This document shows, piece by piece, positions 7,428-15,627 of a stretch of DNA of 46,934 nucleotides. A program made the position numbers and the translations under genes. This DNA is from Mycolicibacterium canariasense (GTDB taxonomy: Bacteria; Actinomycetota; Actinomycetes; Mycobacteriales; Mycobacteriaceae). The notes beneath the pieces were generated by a model, which worked only from the letters and a program-made list of their open reading frames with translations, was not told the origin of the DNA and ran no database searches. Where the stretch lies: NCBI RefSeq assembly GCF_002101555.1, contig NZ_LQOL01000078.1, forward strand, positions 1 through 46,934, in the 5' to 3' direction. Numbering within the stretch: position 1 is the stretch's first letter; each line of letters opens with the position of its first letter.

Positions 7428-8411
7428 ATGGTTGCAGAGCGGGTCCGGGAGGACCTCGTGAAAGCGGCTCGGATGTACTTCCTCGACGGGGCCTCGCAGC
7501 AGGAGATCGCCTCGGTGCTGGGGACCAGCCGGTCCAACGTGTCACGGATGCTGGCCGCCGCCCGGGAACAGGGCATCGTCGAGATCCGCATCATCGACGG
7601 CACCGAGCGCCGCGACACCCTGGAGGCCGAACTCAAACAGCGATTCGGCCTGCACGACTGCCAGGTGGCCGCCCACACCCCCGGTTCCACACCCGCCCAA
7701 ACGGTTTCGAAGCTGTCCTCGCAATGGCTGTTGGACAACATCCAGGACGGCCAGCGCCTGGCGCTGTCATGGGGCACCGCGCTGCAGGCGATGGTGTGGT
7801 CGGTGACCGCCAGTCGGCAGTACGACGTGGAGGTTGTCCAACTCGTCGGCGGCCTGTCCGCGGTCGACGCGGGAGTCACCGGTCAGGAACTGGTGCGGGA
7901 GTTGGCAACCCGGCTCGGCGCCCGGTATCGCTACCTGCACGCTCCGGCACTGGTAGCCAACCTCGGTGCGGTCGAGGCATTCCTCAGCGAACGCTCCGTG
8001 TCCAGCGCCCTGGATGCCGCGAAGTCCGCCGACATCGCCTTCGTCGGCGTCGGCACCTACGGCGACAGTTCCTCGGCGGCGATCATCGACGCGATGGCGC
8101 TCAGCCCGGCCGACCGCGCCGAACTGGACGCCATGTCCCCCGCCGGCGATATCTGCGCCCGCTACTACGACATCAACGGTGCGCCGGTGGCCTCACGCGC
8201 GGTGCACGACCACGTCATCGCCGTCGACCTCGACGACCTACGCCGCGTGCCGATGGTGGTGGGCGTGACGTCGGGCCGGGTGAAGGCCCCCGGCCTGGTC
8301 GGCGCATTACGCGGCGGCCACCTCGATGTCTTGATCTGCGACGAGGCCGCCGCCCGCGCGGCGCTGGCCCTCGACGCCGCCACCCCTCGACTCGGTACGG
8401 AAGGAATGTGA
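7428..8411 (+). CDS. SorC/DeoR-type sugar-binding transcriptional regulator
   Basis: A protein of about 327 residues. The N-terminal helix-turn-helix (GASQQEIASVLGTSRSNVSRML) is followed by the SorC effector domain (about 60-325), an isomerase-like Rossmann fold binding phosphorylated sugars or polyols. Family segments LALSWGTALQAM, VVQLVGGLSAVD and FVGVGTYG are visible. It opens the PTS operon: GutM begins 8 bases after the stop. The effector is therefore likely the phosphorylated PTS product. I prefer ATG 7428 because homologues begin about here and the upstream frame (ATG 7389) would run through the candidate operator; GTG 7422 is also possible. No strong ribosome site is seen at any of them. 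Confidence 0.85.
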   Translation: MVAERVREDLVKAARMYFLDGASQQEIASVLGTSRSNVSRMLAAAREQGIVEIRIIDGTERRDTLEAELKQRFGLHDCQVAAHTPGSTPAQTVSKLSSQWLLDNIQDGQRLALSWGTALQAMVWSVTASRQYDVEVVQLVGGLSAVDAGVTGQELVRELATRLGARYRYLHAPALVANLGAVEAFLSERSVSSALDAAKSADIAFVGVGTYGDSSSAAIIDAMALSPADRAELDAMSPAGDICARYYDINGAPVASRAVHDHVIAVDLDDLRRVPMVVGVTSGRVKAPGLVGALRGGHLDVLICDEAAARAALALDAATPRLGTEGM

Positions 8412-8418
8412 GACCTCG

Positions 8419-8802
8419 ATGATGACTTTCACCCTGGTGTTCGCCGGCCTGTGGGCCACCCAGATGCTGATGAGCTGGTGGCAGTCCAAGCGATTCCTCA
8501 CCGACATCGCCACCCTCCGCAACCGGGGTGTGGTGTTCATCGGTCGCGGCAAGCGGCGCGGGCTGCGCGCCTACGTCGCCCTGGCGCTGCGCGACGGCGT
8601 GGTGACCGATTCGCGAATCCTCAACGGCTATACCGTATTTTCCCGTGCCAAGGCATGCCCCGAGTTGATCGGGAGGACGGTCGGCGAGCTGACCGAAGGA
8701 GCCGTCGGCGGGCTCGATCACCGGACCGCCCAGGCCGTGACGCACGCGGCCACGCTCTATGTCCAGCACAACGCCCGAAAGCGGAACGTTGCGGCGGCCT
8801 GA
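8419..8802 (+). CDS. gutM: GutM-like glucitol operon activator
   Basis: A 127-residue protein similar in size and layout to E. coli GutM (119 residues). An N-terminal membrane helix (about 2-20) leads to a cytoplasmic domain containing RGVVFIGRGKRRGLRAYVAL and NGYTVFSRA, matching the GVGR...VVVAIAL...GLTVFAR pattern of GutM. In enterics GutM activates the glucitol PTS operon. Here it stands between a SorC regulator and the PTS genes, supporting a real glucitol-family transport system. How a membrane-anchored activator acts on transcription is unclear. Confidence 0.8.
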   Translation: MMTFTLVFAGLWATQMLMSWWQSKRFLTDIATLRNRGVVFIGRGKRRGLRAYVALALRDGVVTDSRILNGYTVFSRAKACPELIGRTVGELTEGAVGGLDHRTAQAVTHAATLYVQHNARKRNVAAA

Positions 8803-8853
8803 CGCTAGCCGGCCTTCGAATCCCCCTACCCATCACTCTCAGACAGGAACGAC

Positions 8854-9489
8854 ATGTCCATTGCCTTTGGGCTGACTCTGCTCGCAGAGGAGGCACCGGC
8901 GCCACCCAGTGGTTTCAACGGAGTGCTGGCGGGTTGGGCCGAAGCATTCATCGGCATCTTCAAAGCGGGAGCCGAAACGTTCGTCGGCCTGGTCACCGGC
9001 ATCATCCCGCTGCTGATCGTCCTGCTCACCGCCGTCAACGCCCTCATCCGGTTGATCGGCACCGAACGGATCGAGAAGGTGGGTGTCATCGCCGGGCGGC
9101 CAGGGATCCAGTACCTCCCGTTGCGTTATCTGGTGCTGCCCGTGCTGTCGATGTTCTTCCTGACCAACCCGATGGCCTACACGATGGGCCGGTTCCTGCC
9201 GGAGCGCCGCAAAGCCGCCTTCTACGACGCGGCGGTGAGCTTCTGCCATCCGATCACCGCGATCTTCCCGCACGCCAACGCCGGTGAGTACTTCGTGTAT
9301 GCCGGAATCGCCGCGGGCATCACCAAATTGAACCTGCCGGTGGCCGATCTCGCGGTCCGCTACTTCTACGTCGGCCTGATCGTCATCCTGCTGCGCGGCA
9401 TCGTGACCGACCTCATGGTCGGCATCTTGACCCGACGTAAGGAACGCCAACAAGGCTCCCCCACCACCGCCGCCCCTTCCCCGGCATAA
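8854..9489 (+). CDS. srlA: PTS glucitol-family EIIC2 component (SrlA)
   Basis: A 211-residue integral membrane subunit of a glucitol/sorbitol-type PTS permease. Hydrophobic segments include GIIPLLIVLLTAVNALIRLI, YLVLPVLSMFFL and YVGLIVILLRGIV. Family landmarks are the LIGTERIEK region, NPMAYTMGRFLPE and SFCHPITAIFPHANAGEYF. E. coli SrlA is 187 residues. With EIIC1 (next gene) it would form the translocation channel for a polyol phosphorylated by EIIB. Glucitol-type permeases are rare in mycobacteria and, as far as I recall, absent from M. tuberculosis. Confidence 0.88.
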   Translation: MSIAFGLTLLAEEAPAPPSGFNGVLAGWAEAFIGIFKAGAETFVGLVTGIIPLLIVLLTAVNALIRLIGTERIEKVGVIAGRPGIQYLPLRYLVLPVLSMFFLTNPMAYTMGRFLPERRKAAFYDAAVSFCHPITAIFPHANAGEYFVYAGIAAGITKLNLPVADLAVRYFYVGLIVILLRGIVTDLMVGILTRRKERQQGSPTTAAPSPA

Positions 9490-9501
9490 GGACCAACGAC
9501 C

Positions 9502-10110
9502 ATGAGCGAAATCACCGCTGACGCCACACATCAGGGCAAAGCCTCGCCCTCCGCGAAGACCCGGGGAGCCTTCGACAAGATCGCGGGCGGACTGACCGGG
9601 CTGGGCCGGGCGGTCGGCAACGTCGTCAACGTCTTCTACCAGTCCGGCCGCGAGACGATCGACACCGTCATCAAGAACGTGTTGCCGTTCATCGCCTTCA
9701 TCGCCTTCTTGATCGGCTTCATCCAAGCCACCGGGATCGGTGACTTCATCGCCGAACACCTGGCACCGCTGGCGTCGGGCCTTCCTGGCCTGCTGCTGAT
9801 CTCCGTCATCGTGTGTCTGCCCTTCCTGTCGCCGGTGCTCGGCCCCGGCGCGGTGATCGCCCAGGTGATCGGCACCCTGCTGGGTGTCCAAATCGGCCTC
9901 GGCAACATCCCGCCGCAGTACGCGCTGCCCGCGCTGTTCGCCATCGACGGCCAGGTGGGCTGCGACTTCATCCCGGTCGGCCTCTCGCTGGGCGAGGCTG
10001 AACCCGAAACCGTCGAGATCGGGGTGCCGGCCGTGCTGTTCTCCCGCATGATCACCGGCCCCGCCGCCGTCGTCATCGCGTACTTCGCCAGCTTCGGCCT
10101 GTACTCGTAA
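9502..10110 (+). CDS. srlE: PTS glucitol-family EIIC1 domain (C-terminal half of SrlE)
   Basis: A 202-residue membrane protein matching the C-terminal EIIC1 part of SrlE. Segments include TVIKNVLPFIAFIAFLIGF, LPFLSPVLGPGAVIAQVIG, ALFAIDGQVGCDFIPVGLSL and the C-terminal FSRMITGPAAVVIAYFASF. In E. coli, EIIB and EIIC1 are one protein of 319 residues with EIIB first. Here they are separate genes and the order is reversed, with EIIB following at 10138. Together with SrlA it forms the permease channel. Confidence 0.87.
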   Translation: MSEITADATHQGKASPSAKTRGAFDKIAGGLTGLGRAVGNVVNVFYQSGRETIDTVIKNVLPFIAFIAFLIGFIQATGIGDFIAEHLAPLASGLPGLLLISVIVCLPFLSPVLGPGAVIAQVIGTLLGVQIGLGNIPPQYALPALFAIDGQVGCDFIPVGLSLGEAEPETVEIGVPAVLFSRMITGPAAVVIAYFASFGLYS

Positions 10111-10137
10111 CCCCCACCGCCAGAAAGGAAACGACCC

Positions 10138-10515
10138 ATGACCGACTACAAAGCAGTAAAGGTCACCAAAGGCCGCAATGGATGGGGAGGCCCGCTGGTC
10201 ATCAAACCCACCGACGACCGGCCACTGATCTACTCGGTGACCGGCGGCGGCATCCACCCCGTGGCGCAGCGCATCGCCGAGCTCACCGGCGGTGAGGCGT
10301 TCGACGGATTCCGCAGTTCAGCCCCCTTCGACAAGGTGGCTGTCGCCGTGATCGACTGCGGCGGGACCGCCCGCATCGGGGTCTACCCGATGAAGAACGT
10401 GCTGACCATCGACATCAATGCCGCCACCCCGTCGGGGCCGCTGGCCAACTTCATCAAGGAGACCAACTTCGTCTCGCATGTGGGTACCGGCGAGATCGAA
10501 GCGATCGATCAGTGA
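10138..10515 (+). CDS. srlE: PTS glucitol-family EIIB domain (N-terminal half of SrlE)
   Basis: A 125-residue cytoplasmic EIIB protein. The opening KVTKGRNGWGGPL and the phosphocysteine site VIDCGGTAR (C74) match the N-terminal half of E. coli SrlE (IEKGTGGWGGPL, VIDCGGTLR). C74 would accept phosphate from EIIA and pass it to the incoming polyol. The full domain is present, ending before the membrane part, so this is a clean gene split and not a truncation. AAGGAAA precedes the ATG. Its TGA overlaps the GTG of EIIA (GTGA). Confidence 0.87.
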   Translation: MTDYKAVKVTKGRNGWGGPLVIKPTDDRPLIYSVTGGGIHPVAQRIAELTGGEAFDGFRSSAPFDKVAVAVIDCGGTARIGVYPMKNVLTIDINAATPSGPLANFIKETNFVSHVGTGEIEAIDQ

Positions 10516-10907
10516 CCGACGTGCAGGCGCAGATCGTGCGCTACTCCACCACCGTCACCCAGGTCGGTTCCCTGGTAGCCGATTTCGCCGAGAAGGGCAT
10601 GCTCATCTTCTTCGGCGAGAACGCGCCGGTCGAACTGCACGATATGAGTGTCCTGCACCGGCCCGAGGTCGCGGACGGCGGACTCACCGTCGGGGACGTG
10701 CTCGTCCTCGACGACCAGGAGTTCCCCATCCTCGCCGTCGGCCATGTCGCCAACCAGAATCTGGTGAACCTCGGCCACATCGACCTGAAGTTCAACGGTG
10801 AAACATCGCCACCGTTGGGCGGCGACGTCTGCCTACCGAACATCACTCCACCGATGCTGTTACCCGGCAGCACATTCCGTGTGGTGACCCGAACACCCAC
10901 CGCTTAG
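10512..10907 (+). CDS. srlB: PTS glucitol-family EIIA (SrlB)
   Basis: A 131-residue cytoplasmic EIIA subunit, close to the 123 residues of E. coli SrlB. The conserved core reads MLIFFGENAPVEL, then VLHRPEV, and FPILAVGHVANQNLVNLGHI. By alignment with E. coli H43, the phosphorylated histidine is probably H49 (VLH). It carries phosphate from HPr to C74 of EIIB. The GTG start at 10512 overlaps the EIIB stop by 4 bases, showing translational coupling. Confidence 0.86.
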   Translation: MTDVQAQIVRYSTTVTQVGSLVADFAEKGMLIFFGENAPVELHDMSVLHRPEVADGGLTVGDVLVLDDQEFPILAVGHVANQNLVNLGHIDLKFNGETSPPLGGDVCLPNITPPMLLPGSTFRVVTRTPTA

Positions 10908-10928
10908 ACCAGCCCTTAAGGAGTTCCC

Positions 10929-12251
10929 GTGAGTTACACCGAACGTCTCATCGCCCGCCAGAACGAACTGGGCCGTCCCATCCGCGTCGGCCTGGTCGGT
11001 GCCGGGCAGATGGGTCTGGGCTTCATCGCCCAGGTGGGCCGTATCGCCGGCATGCAGATCGCCGCCGTTGCCGATGTCGTTCCCGGGCGGGCCGCCGACG
11101 CGCTGCGCAAAGCCGGTGCCGAGCCGCAAACCGGTAGCGAGATAGCACAACTCGCACAGGCCATCGAAGCCGGCGGCACGGTCGCCGTCGAAGACGCCGC
11201 GCTGCTGACCGCGCTTCCGGTCGACATCCTGGTCGACGCGTCCGGGGTCCCCGAGGTCGGGGCGCAAGTGGCATTCAGCGGTCTGCTCGCCGGCAAGGAC
11301 ATCGCCCTGCTCAATGTCGAATGCGACGTCACCATCGGGTATCTGCTGTCCTCGATCGCCAAACAAACCGGGCGCATCTACAGCGTGTGCCGGGGCGACG
11401 AACCTGCCGAGGCCAAGCGGCTGGTCGACTTCGCCCGCGATCTGGCCTTCGAGGTGGTCTGTGCCGGCAAGGGAAAGAACAATCCGTTGAATCCCCATGC
11501 CACGCCGCAGGAACTGACCGCGGAGGCCAACAGCAAGCACATGAACCCGAAGATGCTGTGCAGCTTCGTCGACGGCTCCAAGGCGATGATCGAGATGGCC
11601 GCGCTGGCCAACGCCACCGGCCTGGAGGTCAGCACCCGCGGGATGTACGGACCGCCGTCCAGCATCGAGGAACTGTCCACCACCTTCCGCACCACCGACG
11701 ACGGGGGCGTGCTGGACCGGGCCGGGGTCGTGGACTACTGCACCGGCGACGTCGCCCCCGGCGTGTTCGCGATCGTGCGGACCCCGGACGACATCGTCGC
11801 CGACGAGATGACCTACCTCAAGATGGGCCCGGGTCCGTACTTCACCCTGTACCGGCCCTACCATCTGGCCAGCATCGAGGCGCCGCTGACCATCGCCGAG
11901 GCCGTCCTCGACCGCAAGGCCAGCCTCGCGCCGTCCCATTGGAACGCCGAAGTGGTCGCCGGAGCCAAACGCGACCTGAAGGCCGGCGACAGGATCGACG
12001 GGATCGGCGGCACCACCGTGTACGGCGTCATCGAATCGGCCCAGGCGACAAAGGATCAGGACCTGGTGCCACTCGGCCTGCTCGAAGGCGCCACGCTGCT
12101 GCGGGATGTCCCCGCCGACGCCGTGATCACCGCCGACGACGTCGAGCTGCGCCCCGGCACCACCATTGCCGCGCTCCGCCAGCTGCAGGACAAACTCCTG
12201 GCCGGTGTTCCGCTGCCGATCGCGATCGCCGGCGGCGCCCATGTCGCCTGA
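10929..12251 (+). CDS. DRL-type (DXR-like) oxidoreductase with SAF domain
   Basis: A 440-residue NAD(P)-dependent enzyme. The N-terminal Rossmann fold has GLVGAGQMG (21-29). A homoserine-dehydrogenase-like middle domain has LLNVECDVTIG (about 128-137), VCAGKGKNNPLN (177-188) and GPGPYFTLYRPYHL, and the C-terminus is SAF-like. From memory, these signatures closely match Brucella abortus DRL, an alternative 1-deoxyxylulose 5-phosphate reductoisomerase interconverting DXP and 2-C-methylerythritol 4-phosphate. Other members of this family may have different substrates. AAGGAG lies just before the GTG start. Placed between PTS and dehydrogenase-complex genes, it probably oxidises the PTS product in the catabolic direction. 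The family is confident; the exact reaction is inferred. Confidence 0.8.
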   Translation: MSYTERLIARQNELGRPIRVGLVGAGQMGLGFIAQVGRIAGMQIAAVADVVPGRAADALRKAGAEPQTGSEIAQLAQAIEAGGTVAVEDAALLTALPVDILVDASGVPEVGAQVAFSGLLAGKDIALLNVECDVTIGYLLSSIAKQTGRIYSVCRGDEPAEAKRLVDFARDLAFEVVCAGKGKNNPLNPHATPQELTAEANSKHMNPKMLCSFVDGSKAMIEMAALANATGLEVSTRGMYGPPSSIEELSTTFRTTDDGGVLDRAGVVDYCTGDVAPGVFAIVRTPDDIVADEMTYLKMGPGPYFTLYRPYHLASIEAPLTIAEAVLDRKASLAPSHWNAEVVAGAKRDLKAGDRIDGIGGTTVYGVIESAQATKDQDLVPLGLLEGATLLRDVPADAVITADDVELRPGTTIAALRQLQDKLLAGVPLPIAIAGGAHVA

Positions 12252-12282
12252 CACCTCGACCCTCGACGTGAAAGGCGAAACC

Positions 12283-13293
12283 ATGACAACCGAATCAACC
12301 ACTGCCCCAGCCAAACTGGTGGCCGATGCCGCGCTGTCCAGACGGGTGCTGACCACCATGTGGGAGATCCGCCGGTTCGAGGAGGCCGTCGACGACCTGT
12401 TCGCCCGCGGCCTGATGCACGGCACCATGCATCTGTCGATCGGCCAGGAAGCCGTCGCCACCGGCGCCTGCCTGGCGCTGACACGCCAGGATCTGATCAC
12501 CTCCACCCACCGCGGGCACGGCCACTGCATCGCCAAGGGCGCCAAGCTCGACCGGATGATGGCCGAGCTGCTGGCCAAGGAAACCGGCTACTGCCGGGGC
12601 CGGGGCGGCTCCATGCACATCGCCGACGTCGACACCGGCAACCTGGGCGCCAACGGCATCGTCGGCGGCGGAATCCCCATCGCCGCCGGCGCAGCGCTCG
12701 CCCAGAAACTCCGCAACACCACCAACGTCGCGGTGAGCTTCTTCGGCGACGGCGCCACCAACGAAGGCGCCTTCCACGAGGGCCTCAACCTGGCCGCGGT
12801 GTGGGCACTGCCCGCGGTGTTCATCTGCGAGAACAACGGTTACGGCATGTCCATGTCGAGTGCGCTGTCGATGGCCGTACCGCGGGTCAGTGACCGGGCG
12901 GCGGCCTACGGGATGCCGGGCGTCACCGTCGACGGTAACGACGTCCAAGAGGTCTTCGACGCCGTCAGCGAGGCCGTCGCGCGGGCCCGGGCCGGACACG
13001 GGCCGACCCTGGTCGAGGCCGTCACCTACCGGTACAAGGGACATTCCAAGAGCGACCAGAACCTCTACCGCACCCGCGAGGAGATCGACGCGTGGCGGGC
13101 CAAGGACCCCATCGGCCGGTTCGAGGCCGCCGTGCTCGAGCACGGCACCTTGTCCCAGGACGATATCGAGACGGTGCGCGCCCAAGCCCGCGATGCGATC
13201 CGCGCGGCGATCAAAGCCGGTAACGAGGCCGCCCCATCCCGCGCCGACGAGCTGCTCTCCGGCGTGTACGCACCAGTACAGGAGTCAGCGTGA
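12283..13293 (+). CDS. acetoin/pyruvate dehydrogenase-type E1 alpha subunit
   Basis: A 336-residue TPP-dependent E1 alpha subunit. The phosphate-loop histidine region is THRGHGH (75-81), followed by CRGRGGSMH (104-112). The TPP/Mg motif runs from GDG (155-157) to NN (184-185). Length and the GGSMH signature fit acetoin dehydrogenase AcoA and PDH alpha better than branched-chain E1. With E1 beta it would cleave a 2-oxo or 2-ketol substrate and pass the acyl group to lipoyl-E2. Linkage to a PTS and a DRL enzyme suggests a methyl-ketol such as DXP and not central pyruvate metabolism. AAAGG precedes the ATG. Confidence 0.9.
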   Translation: MTTESTTAPAKLVADAALSRRVLTTMWEIRRFEEAVDDLFARGLMHGTMHLSIGQEAVATGACLALTRQDLITSTHRGHGHCIAKGAKLDRMMAELLAKETGYCRGRGGSMHIADVDTGNLGANGIVGGGIPIAAGAALAQKLRNTTNVAVSFFGDGATNEGAFHEGLNLAAVWALPAVFICENNGYGMSMSSALSMAVPRVSDRAAAYGMPGVTVDGNDVQEVFDAVSEAVARARAGHGPTLVEAVTYRYKGHSKSDQNLYRTREEIDAWRAKDPIGRFEAAVLEHGTLSQDDIETVRAQARDAIRAAIKAGNEAAPSRADELLSGVYAPVQESA

Positions 13294-14321
13294 GCACGTC
13301 CACCACCGTCGAACTCGACGCCACCGGCTCCGAGGGCATCACCGAGATGTCCTATTCCGACGCGGTCCGCGAAGCGCTGAGCGTCGCCATGACCGAGGAC
13401 GAACGGGTTTTCGTCCTGGGTGAGGACATCGGTGTCTACGGCGGGGCGTTCGGCGTCACCAAGGGACTGCTGGAGAAGTTCGGGGCCGACCGCATCCGCG
13501 ACACGCCGATCTCCGAGCTCGGCATCGTGGGTGCGGCGGTGGGCGCAGCGATGTGCGGCATGCGTCCGGTGGTCGAGATCCAGTTCTCCGACTTCACCAA
13601 CCAGGCGATGGACCAGATCGTCAACCAGGCCGCCAAGATTCACTTCATGCTCGGCGGCGCGGCCAGCGTCCCGATGGTGCTGCGCGCCCCGTCCGGATCC
13701 GGAACCGGTGCGGCGGCTCAACATTCACAGTCACTGGAAGCCTGGTTCGCCCATGTTCCCGGCCTGAAGGTGGTCCTGCCGGCCACCGCGGCCGACGCCA
13801 AGGGCCTGCTGCTGTCCGCGATCGACGATCCCAACCCGGTCATCGTGCTCGAACACAAGCTGCTCTATCGCACCAGCGGGCCGGTGCCCGCCGGAAACAC
13901 GCGGGTTCCGTTGGGTAAGGCCGCCATTCGGCACGAGGGCGACGACCTGACGATCGTGGCCACCGGGGTGATGGTCGGCAAGTCGGTGGAGGCCGCCAAG
14001 ACGCTGGCGGCCGAAGGAATCGGGGTGACCGTGGTGGACCCGCGCACCCTGGTGCCGTTCGACGAGGACACCGTGCTGGACGCGGTCCGGGCCACCGGCC
14101 GGGTACTGCTGGTCCAGGAGGCACCGATGACGGGCGGATTCGTCGGCGAGATCGCGGCCCGGATCGCCGGCTCCGATGCCATCTACAGCCTGCTGGCCCC
14201 GATCAAACGGCTGTGCGGCCTGGACGCACCGATCCCGTATGCGCCGGAACTGGAGAAGGCCAGCGTGCCGCAGCTCGACGATATCGTCACCGCGGCACGA
14301 GATCTCGTGAGGACAAGCTGA
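13290..14321 (+). CDS. acetoin/pyruvate dehydrogenase-type E1 beta subunit
   Basis: A 343-residue transketolase-like beta subunit. Features are MSYSDAVREAL, the TPP-pyrimidine glutamate region VLGEDIG, GGAFGVTKGL, the DTPISELGIVGAAVGAAM segment and a C-terminal transketolase-C domain (from about 205) with VVDPRTLVPFDEDTV. It pairs with the alpha subunit as an alpha2beta2 E1. GTG 13290 overlaps the alpha stop as GTGA, so the two are translationally coupled. The name acoB or pdhB would depend on the substrate. Confidence 0.9.
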   Translation: MSTSTTVELDATGSEGITEMSYSDAVREALSVAMTEDERVFVLGEDIGVYGGAFGVTKGLLEKFGADRIRDTPISELGIVGAAVGAAMCGMRPVVEIQFSDFTNQAMDQIVNQAAKIHFMLGGAASVPMVLRAPSGSGTGAAAQHSQSLEAWFAHVPGLKVVLPATAADAKGLLLSAIDDPNPVIVLEHKLLYRTSGPVPAGNTRVPLGKAAIRHEGDDLTIVATGVMVGKSVEAAKTLAAEGIGVTVVDPRTLVPFDEDTVLDAVRATGRVLLVQEAPMTGGFVGEIAARIAGSDAIYSLLAPIKRLCGLDAPIPYAPELEKASVPQLDDIVTAARDLVRTS

Positions 14322-15586
14322 TGCGGGAAGTTCCCCTGGTGATGCCCAAGATGTCGATGACGATGACGGAGGGCACCTTTCTGGTGTGGCGCCGGGAACC
14401 GGGCGAGGCCGTCAAAGCCGGTGACGTCGTGTGCGAGGTGGCCAGCGACAAGGTCGACATGGAGGTCGAGTCACCGGTGGAGGGCACGCTGTCACGGCTG
14501 CTCGCCCAGCCCGATCAGGTGTTGGGTGTCGGTGAGCCGTTGGCCTATATCACCAGCGACGCCGACGATCTGCTCGACGGGCTGTTCGACACCGGCCCGG
14601 CACCCGCAGCCGAACCAGACCTGGTGACAGTGGGCGCCGCAGTGTCACCGCCGCCGGCGGCCACTCCCCCGTCACGGCGCGGGCCCCGGCCGGCCGTACC
14701 GTTCGCCCGGCGCAGGGCAAGTGAATTGCACGTGGACATCGAGTCCGTGGCCGGCTCGGGTCCCGACGGTCTGATCACCGTCGGCGACGTCGAGAAGGCG
14801 GCGCTCACCCCCACCGCCAACGGCAGCACGACCGCACCCGCACCCGCCGTACCGGCGGCGGCTCCCGCGATCGGCGACCGGGATGTGTACGGCGAGACAA
14901 CGGTGCAGAGTCTCAGCCGGATCAACAAGGTCTCGGCGGCCGCGCTCACCCGATCCTGGACGACCATTCCGCACGTCACCCAGCACGACTCCGCCGACAT
15001 CACCGACCTCGACGCCTTCCGGCGCGAACTCGACGCGGCGGCCAAGCTGGACGGCGGCCGGGTCACCCTGCTGGCGTTCCTGCTCAAGGCGGTGGTGTCC
15101 GCGCTCAAGGCCCACCCACGGGTGAACAGTTCGCTGACCGCAACGCAGGATGCGTTGGTGCTCAAGCACTATTACCACCTCGGCGTGGCGGTCGACACCG
15201 CGCACGGGCTGGTGGTCCCGGTGCTCCGGGACGTCGACCGCAAGGGCATCACCGAGCTGAGCCGGGATCTGGCCGACGTGTCGGCGCGGGCCCGCGACGG
15301 CAAGCTCTCCGGTGACGATGTCCGCGGTGCCACGTTCACGGTGTCCAGCCTCGGTGGAATCGGCGGCACCGCGTTCACGCCGATCGTGAACAGTCCCGAA
15401 GCCGCGATTCTCGGTGTCTCCAAGAGCCGGACCGAACCGGTATGGGACGGCGAGCAATTCGTGCCGCGGCTGATGCTGCCGTTGAGCCTCTCCTACGACC
15501 ACCGCATCGTCGACGGTGCCCTGGCGGCGCGGTTCACCAGCCATCTGAGCCATCTGCTCGGTGACGTGCGCCGACTGCTGCTCTGA
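14321..15586 (+). CDS. E2 dihydrolipoamide acyltransferase
   Basis: A 421-residue E2 with three parts. A single lipoyl domain (1-78) has the lipoylated K44 in ASDKVDME. A short peripheral subunit-binding domain (about 125-165) has PFARRRASELHVD and GLITVGDVEKA. The acyltransferase core (about 200-421) has the catalytic DHRIVDG, H394. The segments are joined by Pro/Ala linkers. It moves an acyl group from E1 to CoA. Start and stop overlap the E1 beta stop as TGATG. A single lipoyl domain is usual for acetoin- or branched-chain-type E2; housekeeping actinobacterial SucB/DlaT often have more. Confidence 0.9.
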   Translation: MREVPLVMPKMSMTMTEGTFLVWRREPGEAVKAGDVVCEVASDKVDMEVESPVEGTLSRLLAQPDQVLGVGEPLAYITSDADDLLDGLFDTGPAPAAEPDLVTVGAAVSPPPAATPPSRRGPRPAVPFARRRASELHVDIESVAGSGPDGLITVGDVEKAALTPTANGSTTAPAPAVPAAAPAIGDRDVYGETTVQSLSRINKVSAAALTRSWTTIPHVTQHDSADITDLDAFRRELDAAAKLDGGRVTLLAFLLKAVVSALKAHPRVNSSLTATQDALVLKHYYHLGVAVDTAHGLVVPVLRDVDRKGITELSRDLADVSARARDGKLSGDDVRGATFTVSSLGGIGGTAFTPIVNSPEAAILGVSKSRTEPVWDGEQFVPRLMLPLSLSYDHRIVDGALAARFTSHLSHLLGDVRRLLL

Positions 15587-15627
15587 CCGTTCGCCGGCCC
15601 GGCACACCCCCCACAAGGAGAACCACC

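Noticed and set aside
8839..10257. 472-codon minus-strand frame across the PTS genes
   Set aside because: It covers several plus-strand PTS genes with conserved motifs and has an Asp/Gly/Gln-rich shadow composition.
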